Part shown: in pieces, positions 23,261-36,500 of the stretch
Layout of the letters: each line of letters opens with the position of its first letter
Numbering within the stretch: position 1 is the stretch's first letter
Assembly (NCBI GenBank): GCA_905147135.1
Contig: LR990061.1
Span: 7,664,026-7,728,025, forward strand
Source of the DNA: Blastobasis lacticolella
Taxonomy: Eukaryota > Arthropoda > Insecta > Lepidoptera > Blastobasidae
DNA length: 64,000 nt
Reading direction: 5' to 3'
The notes under the pieces: model-generated
Told to the model about the DNA's origin: nothing
Database searches by the model: none
Seen by the model: the letters and a program-made list of their open reading frames with translations, nothing else
Translations under genes and position numbers: made by a program

Positions 23261-24586
23261 TTAGTTAGAATTAAGGTTGGTGTTAGAGAAAGTTTTTTTT
23301 TTATGTTAATAATTGTAAATTGTAATTTAAATTGTAAATAAATAATATTACTTAGTGTTATAATTTAAAGTCAATCAAGATATATATTGATAATAAATAG
23401 GGAAGATGTTAATGTCAAATTGTAAATTATGATTTTTTTTTATTTCACTGTGATGACAAACAGGCTTATGGCCTGCCTGATGATTCCACATAATATATGT
23501 CTCATTAGTTGGTCAAATTATGGTAATACACTTTTATAGTGTGACAAAATGACTTTGTGTTAACTATCTCTATCTATCGGACCGCTTATTTAGCTCAGTA
23601 CACATTCCAGACGTACGTAAGTACTTAATCTTTCGATGGACACGATGGACATGACAGACAATGAGACAACTTGACATATTTGACAGTCGAATGTAACCAG
23701 ATTAAAATTGAAAACATATAAAGTTCATAGATTGTGATTGAAAATATGATTCAAACATACTAAAAAATATTAGCTGCGCTCGATGTTTATTTACGAATGT
23801 TAAATAAACTATGATAAGCAATCATTAAAACATATTTTTGCTAACCAGGAAGCCTGTTATAAACATGGAATTAATAAGTACTACGTACGTAGTATTTTTA
23901 TTTCTATGATTATGAACTCTTAAAGTAGGACCTAAAATAAACAAGAGAACTCAATAGTAGGTATAGAGTAGGTGTGGGGTAAGTATGGGGTAGGCGCATG
24001 GTAGTTAGGGGTAGAACGCATGCATGCAGGCAAAGCATGCCAGGCCCACTAGTAATAGAACGCTACGCGAACTAAGTCGTGCCTGTCCTACTAGTATTAA
24101 TACTTTATTACTAGCCTGGGCCTGGCACGATTTCGTACTGGATGGCGGTAAACACTTTCAGATCTTTCAGCTTTTTCTTCTACAATAGCAGAATACTATG
24201 AAAATGGTCACATTAAAAATGAGTTTTTTTTTTAAATATAGGCAAAGTACAACCAGAACAAGCCTTTTGCTAGGTACATGAAAATTCGTCAAAATATGAA
24301 AAAGGTCCTTAAAATAAAAATTGTAATTTACATCCATTTGATAAATCAACAATTTTACAAAAAATTAACATTTTCAATTTGCGCGCAGTGTTCATTGGCT
24401 TGGTTTGGTTGGTAGCTTTGGATTTTGCGTCGTGAAGTTGGTTGCATTTGTTTTTTATTCGCGTTCTATTTTTGTGTGTGACGGTTCCGTCCGGCGGAGG
24501 ATTTTATTTTCCAAATAATTTGATGATTTTCCTGTAGATCGTTGAAATATTTACTAAATTCCTCCCGATTGCGGTAACTTTTCATC

Positions 24587-27500
24587 ATGCAGAACGGAGA
24601 CGATACGCCGGTGGCCACAGAAACCAGTAAGTTGCGATAATACTAATGTTGTCAAAAGTACGATGAATAACAATCAATCTTCCACTGTTTTCTTCAGTAT
24701 TTTTGTGAAAATGCTGCTTGATTGAATCTGGGAAATGTTGAAATTGCTAAAGAAATAGTTTAGAAAGCATTTTTTTCAGTTTACCCTCATTGTTTATGTG
24801 TCGGAGTAACTGCGGAGATTACTGTGAAAACGCTAACTAAATGCGAGCGGGTGCATTATTTCCACTTGCATTTGATCGTTTCGTGCATTGATTATCTGTA
24901 TTTGGGTTGTTTCCTCGCTTACAATTAATACTGGTGGGTAGCTCAATTAGAGTGTGAAACGTGAGTCACATTCTTGAGTTCTGCCCACCACTTATTGCAA
25001 GAACGAAATTCATTATTGGACTGTTTAAATTACGTCTGCTACATCAATTTCTCCTCATAATTTTGCACTTTTCTTTTGTACTAATAGATCTTTAGTATAG
25101 GCCCAAATCTTTTTCTGATGACACTTTTTCATTCCTACCTCCTTGTATAAAAATGTTAGTCATTTCAAAGATTTTGACTATTGAATATTATTAAGTTCTG
25201 AATTGTCACTTGAAGGTCCAGTGACTGCTGTTAAATGTATTAAATCACTGATCAATTTCAGTACTAATAGGTATTTGTTTGTGTAATTATGACTTTTTGT
25301 GAAGTCTGGTTTCGATAGGTTAAAGCCCTACTCGACAAAATTCTCCATGTTGTGGGTGACATAGACATACAGAAACAAAGTACGAAATTCACATCCAGAA
25401 CGAAAATTGTTCACTTAAATTTTTGCCTGGCCGGGTATTAAGCTATTGGCATAGCCCAAATCCAGTTTGTAAAACAATCATGAATTATTAGTAGTTTCGG
25501 ATATGTCAAAACTTTTATTTAGGCAATAAGTTTAGGTGTCCCATTTGTTACATAAGTTACCTTTCATATGATTTAAATAAAGTAAATGACTTCTTTCTTA
25601 TGAAGATACAAACATACCTATAACATATAATGTGTACGCACATACCAATGTGTATACAAGTGTTATGTTACTCGAGCATAATTCACCTTGAGTTGATGGT
25701 TGTATAGATCACTAATAATGTAATAATTTGTAATACAGTATTATTTTTATTTAGTATGCTTTATGTCAAGATATATTTTAGTTTTCTTATTTTAAATGAC
25801 TTAGTTTTCTAAATCTAATAAGAAAATAATAATTTTCTTTATATTATTATTAAGTTTGTTCAGTTGTGAATTTAGACCAAATATTATAATATTATCTAGT
25901 TACTCATATCACTATCATGAAAGAAAACCCTGGAGAGTGAATTAGGTAAGGTCAATACGGGGAAGTCTGTCAGTGTGCGCACTTTGTCTAGCCTTAACTT
26001 GAACATATTCTATAATAGCTATGTTCGTTCGAGTTTGGTAGGTATAACAGTATCATTAACTTGTTCAAACTTAACACCAAGGTTGAAGCTATGTGCCCAT
26101 GGAAGTAAAAATAAGTAACATCTTTTCTGTTTTGTTGTGAAGTTAAATACAAATGACGGTGCTGTCATTGTACACAAAAATAAAGTAGAAAATCAACAAA
26201 TTTACGCTATGAAAAGTGACAAGTGTCTAGTTTATATTGCTATTTACAGATATCTTCTGTTTAAAGATGCCTGTCGCGATTAATTAAAGAAATACGCTTA
26301 AAATTCGGAATTGGGGCAAGATCGTACAATATTAACTGTAAAATCATATAGTGTATAGATAAAAAGACTAGATGATGGACTTTCCCCAAAACTGGAGGGA
26401 AGTCCGTCTATATGCCAAACACGCTTAATTCCAAAGCAATCTAGTAAAATTTATAAAATCAGATATAATTGAAAGACAAGAGATCTCTTGACGGAAAAAG
26501 TACACCATATTCAATGGCCACCCATAGATTGTCTTATAAATCTTACCTACAATAAAGTAACCCGACTTCCCCGCATTGACTTTTCCTAACAGGAAATATA
26601 CTTATCAGTTTTTTTATTATTACCTACCTGATCTGCCAAATCCTGGATCATGGTCAAGGCAGACCGCGGGCCCACGCTTGAGAGCACAACCGGGATATTT
26701 ACGCCATTTATATGTGATTATTTTTAACAGTATTTTTATACTTAGTTAATCCTACCTAAAAACTAACTTGAAATTCTTATCTCAACATCCATAAATTAAT
26801 GCATGTTGTATTTGTTTTCAAGCAATTTGTTAGTGATTATAATTGCCATTCTGATAGTGTTTGTTTACTATCTGTGAAGCATTTATTATCATTTGCAGGA
26901 AAACATAATATAGATCTAAATAGTTGGTACCTACCTACCTAAGATAGGAGGTTGAACTCAACTGCTCATGAATATTGAAGTTAGTCTTGGCGCTCCGACG
27001 CTTCGGTGGCCTTGTGGTTATGGGGTCCGACTTGTAAACGAGAGGCCCCGGGTTCGAATCCCAGTGCCGCCATGTAGCAATGACTTTTTTCTGAGTTGTG
27101 TAGGTTACTGGATTATTGAAAGGGGAGTCAGACTCCCCTGTTAACAACAGGGTCATGGAGGTCAGACGGCAGTCGCTCCACCTGTAATAACCTGATGTGC
27201 CAAATCCTGGAACAGGGTCAAGGCGGAGCTCTCGCGTGCGAGAGCACAACCGGCACATTGACGCCAATATGATGATTTTATTTTTTACACTTTTAATAAA
27301 AACTATTCTTGGCACAGGCATACGGAAGAGTTAATGGATTGCAGGGCTAGGGCATGTTTCCGATTTAGAAAATGCTTTTGCTAATAGACCGCTACAGTGT
27401 GACGTAGAGGAGGTATCTACAGTCGAGAAAAGTGAATGTTTAGTATTTCGCCTCCTAACTTTGTTCGTATTATTGCGAGACACATAACATAATGACAAAT

Positions 27501-30500
27501 CACACGTCGGATGATGGTTACACGGCCAATTTTAGACCTGTGTCAACTTGGTAAACAGTCAGTTTCCACGACTGTAGTTTAGGTACCTATTCGAAAAATT
27601 ACGTCGCACTAACTGTCAGAACCACCTTATTGAAAGAATTTTCGAACTCTGCAGAGCACGTTCTTAAAAACTTTACCATTTCGTAATTTGTATATTTATG
27701 TATGTGGATGAGAGTGTCTGGCCGCTGACCTTAGGGCGTCGTATTAGGATACTTGCTTCACGGACACGGCACCTGCGTTAGAATTCGTAGTGCGACCAAT
27801 TACGTCATAGGCAGACTACGTAGGTATATCAATGTCTGGCAAGGCTGCATTATTGTATTACCAGTTAGTTAATAGATATAGTTTCGATAGAATAAAAGGA
27901 GATGTATAAAAAGAGTTGTGGATATTTTCGAGGTTAGGGAGCTGTGTCAGGACAGAGCAAAGTGGCGGTCCATAGTCTCTGCCTACCCCACCTGTGGGAC
28001 ACAGGCGTAAGCTTTATGTATATATGTATTTTGGCAGATATTATCTTTGTAGGTAGATCGGGAGACTTTGATAGGTACTATTTATGTACAACGGGAGGCG
28101 TTACGAAACAAATAGAAAGTAAAACTAATGCACTTATTATTACATTTTGACGAAATTCAGTAGCCTGAATTCAGAAGCAAACAAAAAGCGTGAGAGCAAA
28201 CGAAAGTGGGATGTATTGCTCAAAGAATAAGGTAAATTTTTGTATCACTTGTTTGTATTATGTTACGCGTCGCCCCGCTTTTCAAAAGCTGTGGTACAAA
28301 AATGAACATTATTATATGAGCATTACATTCCACGTTGATTTGCTCTCATGCTATTTGCTTCTGAATTTAGGCTACTGAATGTAGTCAACTGTAATATGCG
28401 ATTACACTTGTCTGCAATGTCTCCTAAGACATTTATTTTCTATTTATTTCACAAGTCATAATTATTGTATGTAACCTACATGGAGATAGATCGTATCTGC
28501 GTTTCTTATATAACATCTCGCTTCCATAGGCCAGCTGGAAGAAATTCGGATGCGAATATTTCTTTTTAGAAATAAGTAGTGCCTGTTGTGTCGTTTATAA
28601 TTGTGTTCTTTCCTTTATGTTTTTTATTGTTTACAATAAAGAGTAAAATAAAATAGCCGTTATCCTCTCTGCAGCCAAGAAGCCCGCGCCAGCGGCAGCG
28701 CCAGCGCCCGAGGAGATCTCGAAGCAGACGTTTCGCATGAAAGTATGGCGGAACCTGGAGACGAACGGGCTGGCCATGTTCCCAAGGCCGGTCTACAACC
28801 GAATCCCGAACTTCAAGGGGGCGCCAGAGGCGGCCGCGAAGCTTGGAGAACTGGAGGTGTTCAAGAACGCCACCACGATAAAAGTGAACCCGGATAAACC
28901 TCAGGAGCCCGTCAGGTGGGTGCTTTTTGATTTTGTCGTGTTTTCATCTGGGTGTTGCGGTGGCGTTCAATAGCCCTGTGGAATATTGTATTCCACTACA
29001 TAATATTGTCGGTGATTTGCAGAAAGGGCGAAAGCGCCATTTCTATATTTTTACAGTAGAGCAGTTTTTTAGTTTGAATGACAGTTTAAATTATTATGGT
29101 TTACTTATTGACTTCTTTTTGTGCTTATAGTAAGGGTTTATTTTAGTTGTTGTTTACCGAATAATTTTTAGGTACTAATAAGCTGTGTGTGCTCGCCACC
29201 GACAGGGAGTTCATCCTCACACCTTGGAGCCAAATTGGTCGCGAACTGTGCGGTTCCAAAGGAACTTTCTCCCACGCACACTCTCCGCAAGGTTGTGGAA
29301 TGAACTACCTGGAGAGGTTTTCCCTGGAGAGTACAACATGGAGTTCTTCAAGAAAGGGGTTAAAAGGTTTTTACGGGGTCGGCAACGCGTGGGTGATGCC
29401 CCTGGTATTGCAAACGTCCATAGGCTGCGGTGACTGCTTGCCATCAGGCAGGCCGTAAGCTTGTTTGCCACCTCGGTGGTATAAAAAAAAAGACAAAAAC
29501 TGGATGTTCGCCCTTAAAACCGCAGCTCTAAAGTAAGCTTCTTGTACATTCGCCCCATATTAGGTACTATTATTATCTTTGGTATTGTTTTATATGTATG
29601 TATGTACTCTAATTTTGCTAATTATATAGTCAAATTAGCAGTTTACTCGTCTTCTTAATTCGTTCGTATTATTACCATGATCCAATCTGGTCAGGTTCCT
29701 ATGTTAATTGGGTCACAGAGGAAATCAGATGGCAGTCGCTCCACTGTAATTACCTGATGCCAAATCCTGGACCGCGGGCCCCCGCACGCAAGAACACAAC
29801 CAGGACCTTAACGCCAAGATGAGAGGTTACGGGAAACATCTCATAATGATAAACCACACCTCGTAAATAGTAACTCGGCCGATATTAGACTTATGTCAAC
29901 TAGGTAAACATTCGCTTTCCTCGCCTGTACAATGGAATCAATTTCCAAGGACAGACTCCCAGAATTAAGAATTAAGTCTTTGGTTATTTTTAAAGCAGGT
30001 AAGGTACTCTTATTGCCTCTACCGCTCGCTAAAGCTCCTTTCGGCTTGTCTAAGGTTAGCTGGAAGAGATCCCGTTGTGGGATAAGTTCGCCTTTGCTTT
30101 GTAAGTGTTTCCTTTTGAAATGTACTATGTTGTTGCAATAAAGAGTTTACATACACACATACTCCCTAAAACCGAGACTGGTGTGGTATTGTAATGTTTT
30201 CTGTATTCTTACCTTTATTAGTCTGAGATAAATTTTGTTATTTGTTACCTATATACACAGTATACTTTATTTACTACTTGTTTGTGCAAAGTTTACTGCT
30301 GATGCTGGCAGATTCGGCGATAAAACTTAACATAACCGACAGAATAGACGTCTAAAAACCTCCAACAATACACATATTTGTAGACATATCCAAATATTTG
30401 CCAAACTACTGAACCGATTTTAATAAAACCAAGTTAAGAACGATCTTGATTAAACTGGTTTTCAAATAAAGTAAACCACGTCGAAATCCGCTCAACCATT

Positions 30501-33500
30501 CGGGAGCTACCACGCCACAGACAGACACACTGATGCACACATCAAACTTAATCACCCCCTATGCGTCGAGGGTTAAAAAGAAACAGTGCAAGGAACATAG
30601 AAAGTCGTCTTGTGAGAGCGATAAATGTCTTGAAATTTCCAGTTGAATCAATACAAAGTATGTAACTTTTTGCTTTGAAGAGACTACACTTTTTCATAGT
30701 CTTGCCATCCGTCGTACAGCAGCCAGTGCGTCACTGTCTATGTCACGTAAATACAGTATTTCCACTCTTTTATTGAATTACGATACTCACTACTAGATAC
30801 TTAGTACTCGATATTGCCTCCGCTCGTTAAATAGCTCATTTCGGACTATCCAAGGTTAGGTTAGCTGGAAGAAATCCCATTGTGCGATAGGCGGCGGTGA
30901 CCACTTTCCATCAGGTGGCCAGCATGCCTGTTTGTCTGCCGGATAACATAAAAAAAAGTCTGCCTTTGAAATCTATATCTACACTAATATTATAAAGAGG
31001 AAAGATTTGTACCTATTTTTTTGTATGTTTGTATGTTTGTTATGAATAGGCTCAAAAAGTACTGGGCCGATTTAAAAAATTCTTTCACCAATAGAATGCT
31101 ACATTCTTCCAATTTGACATAGGCTACATTTCATTTTGAAAAAAATTAGGGATCCTTGGTAAAATTTGAACAATGTAACCGAAGGTGTAGAACAATACCC
31201 AAAAAATTCCTTACATCGCGTGCGCTGCGAAAACTATTGATGATAGAACAAAATAATGTACTACGACTTTGCAGAACACATCATTATCTACAAAAAGTGT
31301 CGCGACAGTATATGTCTAACTATTATAGTTATGTCACAATAAGTGTTCTTTTATTTTGAAAATTTAATTGAAATGCCGCCGCTAAAAAACGCTCTTTATT
31401 TGTACCTTGGTATTAATCCTTATCAAAATCAATTACTTCATATTCACAACTACTTCAATACCTTTATATAACTTTTTGAATTATTCAATTCAGACATTCC
31501 ATTCGAAAGATATCACGAGTTTAAAAATGTGAATATTAGAAAAAAGTCGCGTGTTCGCCGCTCAGTCCGCTCGGCTATCTAGGCAGCACGGGATACGTAC
31601 GGGAGGGGAGTCAATGTCAAGAAATACGGCCGTCAGGAGCCGGGTCGCCCCCTTACCTCTAAAATGGTTGAGGAGACGGTTGGAACTTTTGTGATCGTAA
31701 TATGGTGTCCTGTTTGTAACGGGACACTACTCAGTACATACTTAAGTATAATATAATTACTTCATATTATAAACACGAAGTCCCACGGCGTGTCTTACTG
31801 TCAGTCTGTACGCGATAAACTCAAGAACTACTAAACGGATTTTCATGCGGTATTCACACACAGACTACATAGTGCGGTTTTAGACAACGTGATTCATGAC
31901 GAAGGTTCAGGTGTATAATTTGTTAAGGTTTACTACCCGTGCGAAGCCGGGGCGGGCCGCTAGTTTATTATCTTTTGCTAATGTAAAAAGTTATACGCAA
32001 TAAAGAGTTTATACATACATACGATGATAGTTTTTCAAAACATTGATTTATTACTTCTACAAGTTCCCTTTGAGCTAGAGTCCTACACACACACGTTATC
32101 ACGAGTAAATATCACAATATTGTAATGTGGAGTGATTTTGCAAGTACACGACCATGTCGAATCGAACAGAAACAGTGAGAATTTCTACAATTTTCCCAAT
32201 CAACCATTGCAATGAATGATCCGTCTTAATAGTATGTATGCATTGCGTCGGCTTAGTATAAAATAATCGGAATAACCTAGACATAATTTAAAAAATTCTA
32301 GCGTACCTATGCATAGAATGCGCATATTGAATTGAAATTCTTCGCTGTATGAATGAATCACGACGGATATATTCCATTCTTCTCATCTCATCGTCACATC
32401 CCATATAGGTACCGAAGTAACCTGCAAATACCTAAAATAGTGTATAATTTTTTTACCTACATTCTACATATCTATCTAATATTTTAAAACTTCATCATCG
32501 TAACAGCCAGTACTTCAATAATTGTAGATTAATTTAAATTAGGATAAGTAGGCACCTAAGCAACACACGTGTATCTACAGAAAAATACAAGATAATAATA
32601 ATAGGGAGGGTAACGGGCCTCAGTTATCTTTTTTTAGAATAGTTTCCCTATTGGCGGATCCATTGCAGGACTGAGGGCCTCGCTCATAAGAGGGGAGGTT
32701 ATTGCCATAATCTCCACGCTTGGCATGCGGGTTGGAGAACGCAGTATTTGTAAATTTATAAATGGAAAACGCTGCTGTTTATTTTTAACCTACTGAGATT
32801 TCAGGATTTTTCCTAGAAAACAGTGGTCGCCTTGTAGTTCGTGTGGTATCCGGAGGCCGTGTTGTGCCCGGCCGAGTAGAATAGCACGAACCCCTTACAC
32901 ACATGTGCAAGAAATCCACATAAAATATGATTATTTCCCTATCTCCATTTCATTCACGTAAATGTCACCCACCGCCGGCGAAACGAAAGGAAAAACATGG
33001 AAAATCAATATCCATTTAATTGTCGTAATTTCCTATCTTTACATATACACATAAACACTCACGCTCGTGTCCCATAGGGGTAGGCAGAGACTATCAATTA
33101 CATTACATTATTCACGTCGGTTCACTTGATTATGTGTGCAAGTTACCAAATACCTTGGTCACGGTTACACAATTCAATCATTGTAGCGTGTTAAAGGCGC
33201 CATTTTAACATTACGGCTCCACGCTGGGAGCAAATAAAAAATACTGAATGAATTGAAATTCGTATTTTTATAGGCTTGCCAAGCATATGTTCACGCCATA
33301 TTAGATTCCACCCGTGTAAAAGACTTGTCGTGAGCCTAAAATACGTTTCGGAATTATTATTGTTATTTGCGTGAATGTGAAACAAACACCTGTTTGTCCC
33401 CACGAACTTTCGCATTTTGTAATATTAGGTTAGTCGTAATTATCATTTACACCGTATTAGATTCCAACCACATAAAAAAGTCTTATGTCGTGAACGAAAA

Positions 33501-36500
33501 TACGTTTTGGAATTATTTAGTCGTATTGTTATTATTCTTTGCGTGACTGAATGATTGAATGAACACTTTATTGCATAAATACAGGGTACAATCGGTAGCT
33601 GCAGAGAAAACAGGCGGTCTTATCGCTTAAAGCAATTTCTTACAGGCAACATTTATGTAGCGATCTACATGTTTATACAGAAACCTTGCGTTCCGTGCTC
33701 CGTGAATGTGAAATAAACATCGGCTTGTCCTCCCAAACTTTTGCATTTGTAGTATTAGGACAGTCGTAATTGTCATCCGAGCGGTCAATCCTGGCTTCTG
33801 CCATGGTCCGCGTCGGAGGTTAAAAACTATACATGTGGGCGACCCAGTCTTATCTTTTATTCTATAATTAGACTAGCCAGGCATTTTACCGCCATCTCAC
33901 CTGGTGGTAAGTGACGATGCGGCCGAAAATAGACGGACCATGCCTGTCTAGGAACAGCCTATTCACTCTAGCCTTGAAGGCTTCTACATTATAATAGATT
34001 ATAATGATGACTAGATTATAATTGGCCGTGTTGTGTCCGGCAGAGTAGAATAGCATCGACCCCTTACACTCGTGGGTGTCGTACAAGGCGACTAATGTTT
34101 TAGAGGCAAAAGATCTAGTCTCCGCATACTGAAAAATGGGCAACAGCGTTATATTTATAACACTGCGATCTCCAACCCGCCTGCCAAGCGTGGAGATTAC
34201 GTCAATAACCTCCCCTTTCGTGGGAGAGGCCCTAAGTCCTGCAGTGGACTGTTGCAGTGCAGTGGAGTGATCGGCTGTGATTATGGTGATGGTAGATTAT
34301 AATCACGCACTCTGTTGCAGGGTGCTATGTCTGGAACAAGAGAAGACTCTGTACGTGCCCGTGCCCCGTCTTCAGACCGGATTCCTGAACCGACTCGAGC
34401 TGCCAGAGGGCGAGACTGGACCTGCAGCTGTGCGGAAAGCTGTCTCCAGGAACGGCATGGAGACTTATGGGAAGCCGCTGGGTAAGTGCTATAGATATAT
34501 GTATTTTTTTTATAATATAGGCAGACACTTGATCGCCGTGGTCAACGGTTTACGACGAGAGGATGCCGAAGACCGGGCGTAGTGAGGAAGAATGAGAAGG
34601 AATGTGGACCCTGGCAGAGGAGATGACTTGACCGCCTTGGTGTTGTGTCTGGCAGAGAAGAATAGCACTACCCCTTACATTCGTGGGTGTCGTACAAGGC
34701 GACTAACGTTTTCGAGGCAAAAGATCTAAGCTCTCCATGCATTGAGAAATCCAACTCGCCTGCCAATCGTGGAGATTATGGCAAAGACCACCCCGTCGTG
34801 GGAGAGGCCCTAAGTCCTGCAGTGTACTGTTATGGGCTGTAATGATGATGACTTGACTGCCATCACGACTGACGAAAAGCGACGATTATTAACGTTAGAA
34901 AATTATTAAGGACTATACTGAAATTTGTAATGCAATAATGATTACCAGTAGTGTCGGTGGCCTAACTGTTAAGGGGTTGAACTCGTAAGCGAGAGGCACA
35001 GGGTTCAAACCCCTGTGCCGCCATATACCATTGACTCTTTTCCGAGTTATCTACATTAGTTGATTAGTAACCGATGCTCTTACGGCGAGGGAAAACATCG
35101 TGATGAAACCTGCACATTCAGGCGACTAATTATGTAACCGTGATGCAATCTTGTCAGGATTCCGCATCCAGCTGGTACCTGCGATCATTACCAGGTCGCC
35201 GGTCCACCTTGTGGGAGGCCTACCCACGCGTCTTCTGGGACGTGGTGCCACTTGACCACGGCTCGACTCGGCTTCTCAATGTCAATTATAAATGTCAAAA
35301 TTCAAGCTAAATATCACGTTTCAGGCATCCAAGACTCGGTCACACTCGACCTGGTTGTGATGGGATCTGTCGCTGTCTCCGAGGAGGGTTACCGCATCGG
35401 CAAAGGCAGAGGCAAGTCACATACAAACTCCTTTCTAGTAGTTAACGCAACATTGGATCTCTTTGATGAATTAAAAAAGGCAATGAAATCACACTAGTGG
35501 AGTTCAAACTAGGCGTGTATAATGAAAAAGATTTCTGAAGCTATTCGAAGAGGTTTTCGAGCAAGTACTTTCTTCTTAGCGAGTTAATGGCAAAACAACT
35601 GAACTAAATTTGTGGAATTCCCTACCTGGAGAGTACAACATAGAGTTGTTCAAGAAAGGGGTGAAAAGGTTTCAACGGGGTTGGCAACGCGTGGGTTATG
35701 CCCCTGGTACTGCAAACGTCTATAGGCTGCGGTGACTGCAGGCAGGCTATAAGCTTGTTTGCCACCTTAGTGGTATAAAAAAACTCGTTATATTTTAGAC
35801 GCCCAAAATTTTGTCATGCTCATTGCGTCTTCAGTGGCTTCGTAGAGATCCTTCACTGTGCAGGTGTCAGGGCACATAGGGGAGCATAAAAGGTGGTAAA
35901 TATTTGTCGTGTGTAGACACACATGTTTTTCCGTACGTGTAGACTTAGGCGAATTTTCCTTGCATCTACCAACCTCTGCACGAAGTACATTAAAAACTAC
36001 GAACGGTATGTTAAGAGACACCATATTAAATAAATAAATGATGTTTATTTTACATAAACTCGTGACACGATAGGTACATTCAAGGACTAAAATAAGGAAA
36101 CAGTGACATTATAAGAATGCATAATGCATCGCTACTTGTGCCATGGGAAGACGTGCAAAGGGGTCACAGCTAGGGCTTGCAAATATTCGAAAATATAAAT
36201 TTTCGAATATTTTTGCGGGTGTTATTCGAACATTCGAATACTAAAATTTTGGGGCTAAATGGCCTAGATAGCATAGAACATATTTATTTATTTTATATTT
36301 TTATTAAGTGTCATGTTCATTTCATGGTCAATAATGTGCTTCTCTCGCCCGCAGGCTACGGCGATTTGGAGTTCGGCCTAATGATGCACATGAAAGCAAT
36401 AAAGCCGAACACTATTGTCATCACCACCGTACACGACTTACAGGTAAATTGTTATTATTCATTGTAGAGGATGGCAACTGAATGTGTAACTATGATCCAA

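Larger units (their letters stand above)
19378..24586. other. Intergenic region between divergent KCTD9 and MTHFSD
   Basis: No exon was recognised. It holds a 120-base direct repeat pair, a GTAC-rich element, two LINE scraps and a Helitron-like piece. The two promoters must lie at its ends; no clear TATA box was identified. Confidence 0.6.

Noticed and set aside
27017..27085. tRNA-like sequences with B boxes (also at 34.95, 49.5 and 57.2 kb)
   Set aside because: They are heads of SINE A copies, followed by the same non-tRNA body; the cloverleaf is not intact.
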